The notes beneath the pieces are model-generated. The model did no database searches. It saw only the letters and a list, made by a program, of their open reading frames with translations, and had not been told where the DNA came from. From the NCBI RefSeq assembly GCF_046630445.1, contig NC_092339.1, positions 51,707,501 through 51,771,500 of the forward strand: a stretch of DNA of 64,000 nt, written 5' to 3'. The stretch comes from Rutidosis leptorrhynchoides (taxonomy: Eukaryota; Streptophyta; Magnoliopsida; Asterales; Asteraceae). Below are positions 1 through 10,867 of this stretch, in pieces. How positions within the stretch are numbered: position 1 is the stretch's first letter; every line of letters begins with the position of its first letter. The translations under genes and the position numbers were made by a program.

Positions 1-2763
1 GGCGATGGGACAAGGAAGAACTTCTTTGGACTCAACTCTTTCACGAACGAAGTAACAATCCATTTCAACGTGTTTAGTGAGTTCGTGGAAAACGGGATTA
101 TTAGCAATATGACGTGCAGCTTGATTATAACAAAATAGCGGAGTTGGCTCTTTAGAATTAATGTTGAAATCCTTGAGAAGCCAACGAACCCATAAAATCT
201 CACTAACCGTGGAAGCCATGGATCTATACTCTGCTTCTGCAGAAGAGCGAGACACAACTGATTGTTTCTTGGTTTTCCATGAGATCGGAGCTCCACCAAG
301 TAGAAGTATGTATCCAGTTCGTGACCTACGCGTGTAAGGACAACCAAGCCAGTCAGAATCACAATAGGCTGAGAGATTAAAACCACCAGCTCGTGGTAGT
401 AAGACACCTTGTCCAACCGTAGTTTTTAAATAGCGAAGTACTCGATAAACAGCATCCATGTGAGGTTGTCTCGGATCAGCCACAAACTGTGATAAGACAT
501 TAACTGAATACGTAACATCAGGTCGTGTAGACTGCAAATAAAGTAATCGACCAACTAGACGACGATAGCATGTTGCATCAACTTTTGGTGCATCTTCACA
601 TTGATCTAACTTGTGATTTTTCTCAATAGGAAAAGTACTTGGTCTACACCCATCAAAATTGCAATCGGCTAAAATGTCTAAGGTGTATTTCCTTTGACTC
701 AAGACTAAACCTTCAGACGTCTTAACCACTTCAATACCGAGAAAGTACTTGAGGTTTCCAAGATGCTTTATACTAAATTGTGTATCCAGGTCATCCTTGG
801 TTTGTTTGATTTTAGTAGTATCATTCCCAACTAAAATCACATCATCAACATAAATAAGTGCGGCTACGAAGATACCTTTATCATCATATATGAACAACGA
901 ATGATCAGCTTTTGACTGATGAAAACCAAGAGCAACAAGCGCATGGGTAAACTTGTGATACCAGTTTCATGAGGCTTGTTTCAAACCATAAATAGACTTC
1001 CTGAAACGACAGACGCGTGTGTCTCCTTCCTTGGCGAAACCTTGCGGAATCTTCATATAGATCTCTTCATCTAAGTCGCCATGTAAAAAAGCGTTATTTA
1101 CGTCTAACTGATGGATGTGCCAATTGTTTTTCATTGCTACAGACAACAATACTCAAACTGTAACAAGCTTAGCGACCGGGGCAAAAGTATCATGGTAATC
1201 GACACCTTCCATTTGAGTGAAACCTTTAGCAACGAGACGCGCTTTATATCTCTCAACGTCCCCATTTGGTTTATACTTAATCTTATAAACTCATTTAGAG
1301 TCATTGGCTCTTTTCCCAACGGGAAGCTTTTCGAGACTCCATGTGCCATTATCTTCAAGAGCACAGACCTCCTTTTGCATTGCCTCTTTCCATGACTTGC
1401 TTTTAACAGCCTGATAAAAAAACTTTGGCTCATCGTAGGAATCGATGGCAGCTAAAAAGGCCTTGTGAGATGTAGAAAAGGATTCATAAGAAACAAAATT
1501 GGAAAGAGGATGTACCATGGAGTCTTGATGTGCGGGAGTGCGTGCATTATCAACCGAAGGGGGTAATTGAACAACAAAATCATCCAGATAACGTGGCTAA
1601 CTTTTATGTCTTCTTGATCTGCTGTGTTGTTCAGTAGTAGCCAAAGAATCTTCATTGACCGAGTTATTCAAAACATGACCTTCCCCATCAGAATTATTAT
1701 TATTTTGGTCCAAGGTCTCACTATTACTTTGCTCATGATGACTTGTTTCTTGGGCCAAGTCGCCATTATTTATGTGTGGGTTATTATGACCATCACCTTC
1801 ATCAGTAATTTCACTTGGTGGTATATCATAAACAAAAGGATCATTCATAATATCAAACTGATTTGTGGTGTCTTCTAACCGTGTAGAGGTAATTTTAAAA
1901 GGAAACTTATTTTCAATGAATCTAACATCTCTTGAGATAACAATTTTATTATCCTTGATATCATAAATTTTGTATCCTTTTGTTCCTTTTGGATATCCTA
2001 AAAACATACCCGGTCTCCCCCTTACTTCGAATTTGTCTCCATTAGTCGAGGTGTTCCTATAATATACCAAGCAACCAAATATTTTCATGAAGTTGTAGTC
2101 AGGTTTTTCTTTGTAAACAACTTCGTAAGGACTTTTGTTTTTAATAACTTTAGAAGGTAGACGATTGATGATGAAGGTTGCAGTTAACACACATTCTCTC
2201 CAAAACTTCTTAGGTAGCCCAGCTTCATACATTAAAGCCCTAGCCGTTTCAAGTAAATGACGATGTTTTCTTTCTACAACTCCCTTTTGTTGTGGTGTGT
2301 GTGGACATTCTGTTTCAAGAAGAATACCATTCTCATTATAAAAACTTTGCATATCAATGGAGGTAAATTCCCCTCCATTGTCACTACGAATTCTTTTGAT
2401 GGGCTTACCAAACTGAGTTTTTATCATGTTATGAAAATTCATCAAACAACTACTAGCTTCATATTTGAATTTCAAAAGAAAAACCCAAACGGATCGACTA
2501 AAATCATCGACAATGGTTAAGAAATAATTAGCACCAGATAGAGACGGGACACGATATTTACCCCAAATATCACAATGAATTAACTCGAAACATTCATTAG
2601 TCTTAATACTACTAACTTGAAAAGGAAGTCTAGTGTGTTTAGCTTTAGAACAAGAATCACACATTTGATCAAATTTACTATTACTAAGAAAATCTATTCG
2701 AATGAGTTTGTCACTAGATGCATGTCCTAATCTTTTGTGCCAAGTATCCATAGTTGTCATCAC
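1..2763 (-). pseudogene. copia 1 pol: integrase, reverse transcriptase, RNase H with four in-frame stops
   Basis: From 2763 leftwards there is a GAG-pre-integrase/zinc region (HKRLGHASS then CDSCSKAKHTRLPF) and an integrase core with its D, D, E residues (HCDIWG, RSDNGGEF, VVERKHRHL). The RT follows with [14 protein letters not shown] and IYGLKQAS near 1100-970, and the YVDD active site on the complement of about 840-850. RNase H follows (YCDSDWLGC; SRSSAEAEY) and runs open to base 1. One reading frame is kept throughout, interrupted by TAG at 1597-1599 and TGA at 1291-1293, about 1155 and 967-969. Each fits a single C-to-T or G-to-A change from a conserved Gln, Trp or Arg codon. No frameshift was seen, so this is a recently silenced, point-mutated copy apart from the gag deletion. 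Confidence 0.85.
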
Positions 2764-3026
2764 CTTTTTACCATTGCATCACAACGCATCCAAGGCATGT
2801 AATTTTGATCAGCCTCGTTTGGTTTCTTGATGGTGCCATCAACAAATCCCACTTTGTTTTTCGCATAAAGAAAGTTAATCATCTCTTGTGACCAGTCAGA
2901 ATAATTACTGTCTGAAAGGGTTTCATTGACGTGCATTTGTTTGGGGTAATCTGATGGATGGATGTACATCGGTGAGTTGGTGTCGATAACTCCATTCTTG
3001 TTTGAACTTTCTGTGTCGCCTGCCAT
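2760..3026 (-). pseudogene. copia 1 gag N-terminal remnant
   Basis: An 88-residue ORF starts with MAGDTESSNKNG and contains the copia gag N-terminal pattern: a hydrophobic LSDSNYSDWSQEMINFL segment, then a segment around GFVDGTIKKP. This resembles the UBN2/retrotran_gag_3 start of plant copia gag. It stops after about 88 residues where gag should continue for hundreds more. The next ORF begins directly with the GAG-pre-integrase region, so the rest of gag, the CCHC knuckle and the aspartic protease were removed by one internal deletion near 2760. The start ATG is 3024-3026, about 150 bp inside the primer site, as expected. Confidence 0.75.
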
Positions 3027-3172
3027 GATTGATTGATTTTGAAAGGTTTATTGATTCTGTAATTCTGTTGAAATTGGTTTTGGGAGTTACAGAGGTTTTA
3101 ATTCGATTGAATTTGGATGATTCAATTATGGATTTTGGTTGATTTTGGTCGACTAGGTTTAGCGGATCTTCT

Positions 3173-3184
3173 GCTCTGATACCA
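3173..3184 (-). other. copia 1 tRNA-Met primer-binding site
   Basis: The minus strand reads TGGTATCAGAGC, complementary to the 3' end of plant initiator tRNA-Met. It lies 9 bp inside the inferred LTR end (complement of TG at 3194) and upstream of gag, which fixes the orientation of the element. Confidence 0.85.
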
Positions 3185-3193
3185 TATAAATTT

Positions 3194-3500
3194 TGATGAA
3201 TAATCTAGTGATAATTTTATTGATAGATATAAACACCTATTTATACAGGCTAATAGGGAAATCAAATTACATAAGGAAACTAAATAGGAATCCTAATATG
3301 TCTCTATACTTGCACAACAAGCATATGAAAAACACGTATGGGAGGAATTTGGATATAACTCAAATTCCTATAAATATAATACTAAACATAGACGTAGTTT
3401 GTATAGTTTTCGTATCTGAATATGTATACCATTTTTTTTATTGTTTGAAACCGTGCATACTTACATAGGTAAAATTCAAAAATCAGATGTTTAGAACATA
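3194..3500 (-). repeat. copia 1 5' LTR (outer end not determined)
   Basis: The LTR's inner end is taken as the TG at 3194 on the plus strand (CA on the element strand), next to the primer site. A TATA-like CCTGTATAAATAGG is on the minus strand at 3236-3249. The outer end cannot be placed without the other LTR; it must lie left of the host splice acceptor at 3521-3527. Confidence 0.5.
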
Positions 3501-3527
3501 CCTAACAAGTTACTATATGAATTTCAG

Positions 3528-3611
3528 GAGAATGCAGACAGAGCCCGTCTATCGTTGACAGATCGTAAGATAAAGGAGAAGTTAGATTCCCATGTGGCAG
3601 ACACTGTATAG
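3528..3611 (+). CDS. terminal exon of an unidentified host gene
   Basis: After an intron-like T-rich tract ending ATTTCAG (3521-3527) comes an open stretch of 28 codons beginning ENADRARLSLTDRKIKEKL and ending in TAG at 3609-3611. The composition is charged and hydrophilic, predicted helical. What follows to about 3840 is non-coding and looks like a 3' UTR. I do not recognise the protein. Upstream exons are not visible because the copia element fills the sequence to the left, which suggests the element sits in the last intron. The evidence is the splice acceptor, codon-like composition and context, so it could be a chance open frame. Confidence 0.4.
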   Translation, partial: ENADRARLSLTDRKIKEKLDSHVADTV

Positions 3612-4197
3612 TCTGTTGGATTGTTTGAAGGTCGGGTCAGCTGATCTGGTTGAGTCGAGTGATTTCAGAGCTTATGGTGGCGTTGTACCAGGTATGTCCT
3701 GTTACCTGGTACGTACAGTGAAGGTTACTTATCGAAAGTAATGTAAAGTCTGTTAATCAAGAGTCTATATATGAGTTTACATCTCTATCTATGATATAGT
3801 GTTAGGACGAGATGAGATGAGAACCGTGACACGTTTTATTTATACTTCTTTTTAAATGAAAAAGTCACGGTTGCCTCTTTTGGGCTCCCTCATTTTCATT
3901 TTTTTTTTTTTTTTTTGATGGTTTAGGTTTTTCAATCTGATGGGTTTTCTAGCTTAGCTTAAACCCAGCTCTTTCCTTGAGTCAGTTTCATCTTTTCAAT
4001 GTGGCTCTTGATTATGTTCGCTCACTAAGTCAAGTTGAGTTATATCAGACTTTAGCATGGCTCGATCCATTAAAGCATGGATTTTTTTAATAATTAACAA
4101 AATAGTTTCTAGTCACACTTGTATTAGATGATGTTTTATACGGAGTATAATAATATAATAATAACCAAAATGATTTCAAGCACATAGTAATAAGACC
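3612..4197. other. intergenic, probable 3' UTR then unique AT-rich DNA
   Basis: No coding frame is seen. The first ~230 bp continue from the terminal exon and may be its 3' UTR. A poly-T run lies at about 3898-3917. Nothing else is recognised. Confidence 0.4.
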
Positions 4198-4460
4198 AAT
4201 TCTAATGGGGCATCAAAAATTTCCGTCAGATGACATGGAAAGCTAGGTGACAGGGCTCTGACGCCCCTAACGCCTCTAATGGGGCGTCAGAGCTGACGGA
4301 AAAGGGGCGTTAGTCATATATGTGACGGAAATGGGAGAAAGTGTCAAATCCTCTCCAGCCAATCAGATTTTAGCATTAATTTTTATATATTTTTAATTAA
4401 TATATTTTATATCCAACACCAATAATATTTTACTACGTCATTCACCGCAATTTTAGCACT
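4198..4460. repeat. MITE-like element with strong GC-rich hairpin
   Basis: A GC-rich island in AT-rich DNA holds a perfect 13-bp inverted repeat, GCTCTGACGCCCC (4255-4267) against GGGGCGTCAGAGC (4281-4293), separated by a 13-nt loop. Related GGGGC(A/G)TCA and CCGTCAGA motifs lie at 4207-4230 and 4290-4340. This looks like the fold-back end of a small non-autonomous DNA transposon. Neither full ends nor a target duplication could be assigned. Confidence 0.4.
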
Positions 4461-5044
4461 CAAAATTTAACAGTCCCCGTTAAAAAACTTCACTTCTTGA
4501 CCTTGACTTTGCAACATCACCAAAAAGTGCACAATCTGACGGTTTAAGGATTAGAACAAAACAAGGGTGCATGTTAAAAACTGGTAATAAGACAAAAAAG
4601 TACACGCAACTCTTTTTCGTGAGTCTTTTTCTTTGGTTTTTGGCAAGGACATGGTTTTAAAGTTGGTAGTTTAATTATAAGATGAATCATCTTATAGGCT
4701 TAAACAATTTTCCCTATTAATTTATTATTAATACATTAAACTAAAAGCGTCGTCTTCTTTGATACTAACGAAATCAAGAGGGTCCACTTTGGCCTATATA
4801 TTATGTTTATTATGAAAGTCCCGATCTACCAAATTTGAACACTTTGGCCTATATATTATGATGGTTTCACTGTTGAGAAATAGGCAGCTTAATTATCAAG
4901 GAATAAACAATTACTATTTCCACTAAAGTGTCCTGTCTTATCTCTCTTCTATTCATAAGGTATCCATCTCCTTTGCTGCTAATCTTTATCAACTATTTTT
5001 TCTTTCTTCATTCTCCATTAATCTTTTGATAACTTTAATTACAC
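4461..5044 (+). other. upstream region of the receptor-like kinase gene
   Basis: No ORF. The repeated TTGGCCTATATATTATG at 4790-4800 and 4845-4860 may contain TATA elements. The pyrimidine-rich stretch 4930-5044 resembles a plant 5' UTR. Start of transcription cannot be fixed from sequence. Confidence 0.35.
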
Positions 5045-5983
5045 ATGACAATGCCATTCAAAGACTTAGAGCACCTCAGTGTATCATTTCAACTTATAAC
5101 AGAAGCCACTGAAAACTTCACAACTATTATCGGAAAGGGCGGATATGGCCCTGTTTATAAGGGTCATCTCTCACTCTCTGGTCAAAACGAACTCACCACC
5201 ACCGTGGCTATAAAGCGACTTGATACTAGAATTTCGGGTCAAGGCCTTAAGGAGTTCTTAACAGAGATTCAATTGCTATCTCGTTATAAACATCCAAACC
5301 TCGTCTCCCTTCTTGGTTTCTGCAATCAAGGCCCTGAAAAAGCTCTTATCTATGAGTATGCACATCGCGGTAGCCTGGACAAGTACCTATCTACGGCTGA
5401 GAATAATCCCACTTGTCAACTGACATGGGAGCAACGACTAAATATTTGCATCGACGCAGCACGTGGTTTGGATCATCTACACAACCACGTTGCACAACAT
5501 GAACGAGTTATTCATAGAGACGTTAAGAGTGCTAATGTTCTCTTAGATAGTAACTGGAGGGCAATGATCTCAGATTTTGGTCTCTCCAAAATTGGTCGTG
5601 CCAACGAAAATGATTCGTATCTCATCACCAACGCGTGTGGCACACATGGCTATTGTGATCCCTCTTACCAACATACCGGAATATTGACGAAGGAGTCAGA
5701 CGTTTATTCATTCGGCGTCGTACTGTTTGAGGTCCTATGTGGCCGGTTGTGCTTCTTTAAAGATGCAGAGGGTAAACAACGATTGTTACCTCAACTGGCC
5801 CAGAGCTATTACAAGAAAAATAAACTAAGTCGGATTATTGATCCAACTTTGAGGGACTACTTGGACTCAAACTCCATGAAAAAGTTCTCACGGATTGCAT
5901 ATCAATGTTTGTTGGACGATCGGGAAGGACGCCCGTCAATGGATCTGGTGTTACATGAACTTGAGAGAGCACTACACCTCCTG
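5045..5983 (+). CDS. receptor-like protein kinase catalytic domain (CrRLK1L/FERONIA-like), exon
   Basis: A 313-codon open exon encodes an almost complete serine/threonine kinase of the plant RLK/Pelle type. Visible are the glycine loop IGKGGYGPVYKG (residues 29-40), the VAIK lysine (57), the helix-C glutamate (74), HRDVKSAN (157-164, an RD kinase), DFG (177-179), the GTHGYCDPSY activation end and the SDVYSFGVVLFEVLCGR helix-F region. There is no signal peptide or transmembrane segment; the protein starts only 28 residues before the glycine loop, so it is a cytoplasmic-kinase form. The ORF runs on to TAA at 5993-5995, but CTG|GTAAGT at 5981-5989 is a strong splice donor, so the exon probably ends at 5983 in phase 0. 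No following exon is visible before the copia insertion at 6258, so the 3' end may have been displaced. Assignment to CrRLK1L is by resemblance only. Confidence 0.8.
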
Positions 5984-6252
5984 GTAAGTTTCTAATGAAG
6001 TTATTTTATGTATAAGGAAAATAACTACGTTGTTTTGGCGACAACGTGAATGTTAATGAATCTCGTAAGAAATAGTTTTGAAAAATACTAGGCGGTGAGA
6101 GCAGCAAAGTCTTGCACAATATCCTGAAAATTGTCCTGCACAGTGTTTTAGGATTAAAATAATTTTATTTGAAAATTAATGAAATTAAAATCAGCAAATA
6201 TGTCTAACCGATCAATATTACTATTTAATATTATTTGTTAATATTAATAATT
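5984..6252 (+). other. putative intron or 3' flank of the kinase gene
   Basis: AT-rich with no convincing exon between the splice donor at 5984 and the copia 2 target site at 6253. If the kinase gene has further exons they are beyond the insertion or lost. Confidence 0.4.
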
Positions 6253-6257
6253 AAAAT
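6253..6257. other. target-site duplication, left copy (AAAAT)
   Basis: Matches 11325-11329 exactly and abuts the LTR end. Confidence 0.9.
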
Positions 6258-6717
6258 TGTTAGGAATTTATGGACCCTAAATAACGATCACCAATTGAGT
6301 ATGGTGATCCCACAAACAACAAACGGACAAAATAATGAAAGAAAAGTAAACGACACAAGATATTACGTAGTTATATGCAATCGTTGGGATTGCTTTAGTC
6401 CACGGCCAACTAGAGAGTAATTTATTGATTTTTGTGTTTAAGGGTTACACTACAATAAGGTTTAATTTATAGAAAACCTAGATTATAGAAACAAAATCCA
6501 ATACCAAATATAGACAAAAAATTCGGATCTTCCAACTTGTCCTCCAAGTCAGGACGATCCCACTTGGATCAGGATTTCTGATTCCACCCAAACAGACGAT
6601 CCAACTTGGATTAGGATTTCTGATCCCTCCCAAGCAACGATCCCACTTGGATCAGAATTTCTGATCATGATTTCCTTGTCCTTGCGACTTGTTTTGTTCT
6701 AGCTTCACACCACAACA
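6258..6717 (-). repeat. copia 2 3' LTR (left)
   Basis: 460 bp, TGTTAGGAAT at the left and CACAACA at the right. It aligns along its whole length with 10868-11324. Both copies contain short direct repeats of the form GATCC(A/C)ACTTGGATCAGGATTTCTGAT. Confidence 0.92.
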
Positions 6718-6718
6718 A

Positions 6719-6730
6719 TCTCCCACTTGA
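6719..6730 (-). other. copia 2 polypurine tract
   Basis: The minus strand reads TCAAGTGGGAGA directly before the 3' LTR, the usual plus-strand primer site of Tnt1-like copia elements. Confidence 0.85.
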
Positions 6731-6922
6731 AGATTGAACAAACCCAATCTCGTCAACCCTTCAAACCAAAATACATTCATTCCAACCAAGAACGTCGAAC
6801 CACCTTTTATACAGCCAATCAAACATGGGACACGCAAACTCAACAACGCTGGAAGAGTAGACTTTCGATACAAGGTCTTCAACACTACTTGTCGAAATCA
6901 AATCAATAACCCTTAAAACTCT

Positions 6923-9815
6923 CTAGTCGACGTCTTCTCTCATCAGTTCATAAGAAGACCTGTTGAAGCTATGCAAATTTAACTTCCCGATCGTAACCAC
7001 CTTGGTACACATATCAGCATGATTCTTAGTACCAGGAACTTTCGTAACAACTAAAGTACCATCTTCAATGAGTTTGCGAATTTTATGATACCTTAGCTTT
7101 ATATGCTTCGTACGACCATGAAACGCCGGGTTCTTCCCTAAATGGATAGCACTTTGATAATCAAAGTAAAGGACCCAATTTTGTTGAACTCGCCCCAACT
7201 CCATAAAATTCTTCAACCAAACTAGTTCTTTTCTTGCTTCGGCGACGGCCATATATTCAGCCTCCGTTGTTGATAATGCAACACATCTTTCGAGTCTAGA
7301 AAACTAACTAATCGCAGTCTTCCCAACCGTGAAAACATAACCCATAGTGCTTTTCCCCGAATCATCACATCCACCCAAATCAGCATCAACGTACCCTCTT
7401 AAAATGTAATCACTTTTAGTGAATTGAAACCCCATTTTAAAAGTACTTTTTAAGTAGCGCAAAATCCACTTTATTCCTTCCCAATGCTCAATACCCAGTT
7501 TCGACATAAACCGACTCACAACTCTCACTGCATGAGCTATGTCGGGTCTTGTGCATACCATAGCATACATAACACTTCCAACCGCATATGCATAAGGAAC
7601 TTGAGCCATTGCCTCTTTCTCTTTATCCGTTGTAGGTGATTGACTCTTCGATAACTTCAAAGTGCCGCATAAAGGCAAGGATCGTGCCTTTGAATCTTCC
7701 ATGTTGAACCGCTCTAACACTTTCTCGACATACTTGGTTTGAGACAAAGTTAAAGTACCTTCAACCCGATTCCTTGTAATACTCGTCCCGAGTATTTGTT
7801 CAACAGCACCCAAATCTTTCATTTCGAACTCAAGACATAATTGTCTCTTCAACTTATTAATCTCCGACATGTCCGATCCTGCAATTAACATATCATCAAC
7901 ATATAGTAACAATATAACATAGGAGGACTTGAATTTCTTCAAGTTGCAACAATGATCCGAATTGCTTCTCATGAAGCCTTTCCTAGTCATAAAGTCATCG
8001 AAATTCAAGTACCATTGCCGAGGTGCGTGTTTCTACCCGTACAGAAAACCCACTTCTCTTTACCAACTACCTCGAAGCCCATAGGTTGCATCATGTAAAT
8101 CTCTTCATTAAGATCCCCATGTAAAAACGCGATCTTAACATCTAACTGTTCTAGATGTAAGTCATCGGCAACAACAATACTCAAAACCAACCGAATAGTA
8201 GTCATCTTCACAACCGGCGAGAAAATCTCTTTAAAATCGACCCCCTCCCTTTGTTGAAACCCTTTAACTACTAACCAACCCTTGTACCGCTTTTTCCCGT
8301 CTAACTCATCTTTGACCCGAAAGACCCATTTATTTTGCAACGCATTTTTATTTGGAGGTAATTTCACTAGTGACCATGTCTTGTTCTTTATTAGTGACCC
8401 CATCTCTTCTTTCATAGCAAGCTCCCAGTGTATGGATTCTTTAGAATGTCTTGCTTCAAAATAACTCACGGGTTCACCATTTTCGATATAGAGAAAGTGG
8501 GTTACCGATGGATAAAACCTAACATTAGGTTTGGGCGTTCTACTTGAGCGTCTCAATGGTGGTGTATCGGGTTGTGGTGATTGAGTTACATTGCCACTAT
8601 CTCCACCATTAGAGCTCCCACTACTTTCGGAGCTTTCACCACTCTCCGAATCATCCCCATCGTTTTGATCCTCACCGTTACTCTGTAATTCAATAGTTTC
8701 CGAACTCCCACTAGAACCTGTATTCACATTAACAATATCATCAAACATAACCGAATCATTATTGGAATTAACCGTTACCTTAGTGCCATACAACAAGTTT
8801 TCATCAAAGATAACATCTCGACTACGAATCACCTTCCTCGCCTCATTGTCCCAACACCTATAACCCATGTCATCCAAACCATACCCGATAAATGTACATC
8901 TTCTTGATTTTGCATCAAGCTTGTCTTTGTTAATGTCTTTGGTCTTCACATGAACATTACAAGCGAAAACCCTTAACTGAGCCAAACTCACCTTTTTACC
9001 GGTCTATTCTTCTTCAGGAATTTGAAACTCTAACGGTGTCGAGGGTCCCCTATTAATCAAATAAGCTGCCCTATTCACCGAATCCGCCCAAAACATATTT
9101 GGTAGACCCGCATGTAACCGCATACTCTTAGCCCTTTCATTGAGTGTCCAGTTCATGCGTTCGGTAACCCCATTGTGATGTGGTGTTTCCGAAACTGTTT
9201 TCAACAAACGAATACCATGTTCTGATAATAGTCTTTAAACTCTTTGCTGCTGTATTCACCTCTATTGTTAGATTTCAAGCACTTAACTTTCAAGTTAGTA
9301 TCGTTTTCAATAGAAGCTCTCCACACTTTAAAAGTAGCAAATACATCAGATTTAGCCTTAAGAAAGTAAATCCATACCTTCCTTGTGGAGTCATCAATGA
9401 AGGTGACATAGTAGTAGGAACCACCATGTGACTCGACCGTTGTAGGTCCATAAACATCAGAATGAACAAGTTCAAGCTTCTTCTTATTTGATGCAATTCC
9501 CGATTTCCCGAATGACACCTTCTTTTGCTTCTCCAAGGAACATGGTTCGCAAAACCCGATATTCATTTTCTTTAAATTCGGAATCTTTCCATTAGAAACT
9601 AGAAACTTCATCCCCTTCTCACTCATATGCCCTAAACGACGGTGCCATCGAGTAGAATCGGCCCCTACATTACTCGTCACATTAACCTCATCATCATCGA
9701 ATACCTTGACCATGTATAAAGTTCCCCTTTTATGTCCCGAAACCACAACACGACCATCCTTATGAACTCGCCACTTGCAATCTCCAAAGGTAGTATGATT
9801 ACCTTCTTCATCCAA
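6923..9815 (-). pseudogene. copia 2 pol: integrase, RT, RNase H, multiply broken
   Basis: The segments lie in copia order. At 9815-9201 are the GAG-pre-integrase and the integrase zinc region (WHRRLGHMSEKGMKFL, CEPCSLEKQKKV) with the first half of the core. At 9207-9004 is the second half of the core (HHNGVTERMNWTL). At 8991-8005 are the integrase tail and RT N-half (QLDVKIAFLHGDLNEEIYM). At 8008-7304 is the RT C-half with LLLYVDDML near 7900. At 7252-6923 is the RNase H end (CVALSTTEAEYMAVAEARK just upstream). Frames change near 9205 and 8030. TAG stops at 9004-9006 and 7304-7306 replace expected Trp codons. The second catalytic Asp of integrase is Asn (KCLKSNNRGEYSS), so even the intact parts would be inactive. 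Confidence 0.88.
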
Positions 9816-9840
9816 TGACCAACTGAGATAAGCTTCCGTT

Positions 9841-10830
9841 CTAAATCCAATCGGATCCTTGGGATGTCTTTAATATCACGTCTCCAATGCCTCTTATGTT
9901 TAGGCGTTTGTCATCTGCCAATCTTACTTTCCCCCGATACGGTTTAAAATTCTTCATCATATCCTTACTAGGATTAGCGTGTAATGATACACCCGAATCC
10001 ATGATCCAAACTTCAACCGAATTTTCAACACAACACACCAAAGCGTCATCCGTATCTTCGGAAGTAAAGTTCACCCTAGCGTTATCCGCTTTCGGATTCT
10101 TACATTGAGGGCTAAAGTGACCCTTTTGATTGCAATTCCAACAAACCGCCAATTCTCGGTCCCTAGAGTTATACCTCTTCTTGAATTTATTACCCTTCTT
10201 CTTACCCTTATCGTTCTTCCTGCCCCTTTTGTCAGTATTCAAGAGCGATCCTGATGATTCCTCGGAATTCCTCCTACGAGTATCTTCTCCAAGAATCAAA
10301 TCCCGAATCCCCTTAAACTTGAGTTTAGAAGTTCTCGTAGAACTACTAACCGCCGTAACGGTACCCGACCAACTTTCAGACAAAGACGAAAGCAAGATCA
10401 GTGCATGAAGGTCATCATCAAATACAATCTCCACCGAAGCAAGTCTTGAGATGAGATTGTTAAAATCATTGACATAATCCGTAGCACTAGCACCCTCCTT
10501 CATCTTTTGGTTGAATAATTGACGCATGGGTAAAACCTTATTAACAGCATTAGGTTTCTCATACATGTTTGTAAGTGCGTTAATGCACCCAAACGTAGTC
10601 TTCTCGTTAATAACATTATAAGTAACGTTTTTGGCAAGAGACATCCTAACCGCCCCTAAAGCTTGGCTATCTAATAGATCCCAATCCTCTAGTTTAACAT
10701 CATTAGGTTTATTCTCCTTTAAAGGTTAGTGCAGTTTTTTCTGATACAAATAATCCTCTATTTGTATCTTCCAAAACCCGAAATCCTTCCCATTGAACCG
10801 ATCAATTCTAAACTTTCCTTTATCCGCCAT
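9841..10830 (-). pseudogene. copia 2 gag with CCHC knuckle and protease remnant
   Basis: The gag start is ATG at 10828-10830 (MADKGKFRIDRFNGKDFGFW), typical of Tnt1-like copia gag. An in-frame TAA lies at 10726-10728, after about 34 codons. The frame then continues through RLASVEIVFDDD and a CCHC knuckle CWNCNQKGHFSPQC at about 10130. The protease motif follows as WIMDSGVSLHANPS, with a DSG active site. The frame ends at 9841-9843 where a small deletion shifts the reading frame before the GAG-pre-integrase region. The Lys/Arg-rich linker before the knuckle is expected for nucleic-acid binding. Confidence 0.85.
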
Positions 10831-10851
10831 CGCGCCCTTTAATCGAACCTA

Positions 10852-10865
10852 TGCTCTAGATACTA
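10852..10865 (-). other. copia 2 degenerate primer-binding site
   Basis: The minus strand reads TAGTATCTAGAGCA just inside the 5' LTR. It matches the tRNA-Met complement TGGTATCAGAGC with one substitution and one inserted T, so priming would be impaired. Confidence 0.6.
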
Positions 10866-10867
10866 GT

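Larger units (their letters stand above)
1..3527 (-). mobile_element. Ty1/copia retrotransposon 1, decayed, left end outside window
   Basis: Reading leftwards on the minus strand the order is LTR with TATA box, primer site, gag N-terminus, GAG-pre-integrase and integrase, reverse transcriptase, RNase H. This is the copia order (integrase before RT). The 3' LTR lies beyond base 1, so length and target duplication cannot be given. The right boundary is uncertain: the 5' LTR begins near 3194 and must end before the host exon at 3528. The element has a large gag/protease deletion and four premature stops, so it cannot be autonomous. It probably inserted into an intron of the gene whose last exon follows. 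Confidence 0.85.
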
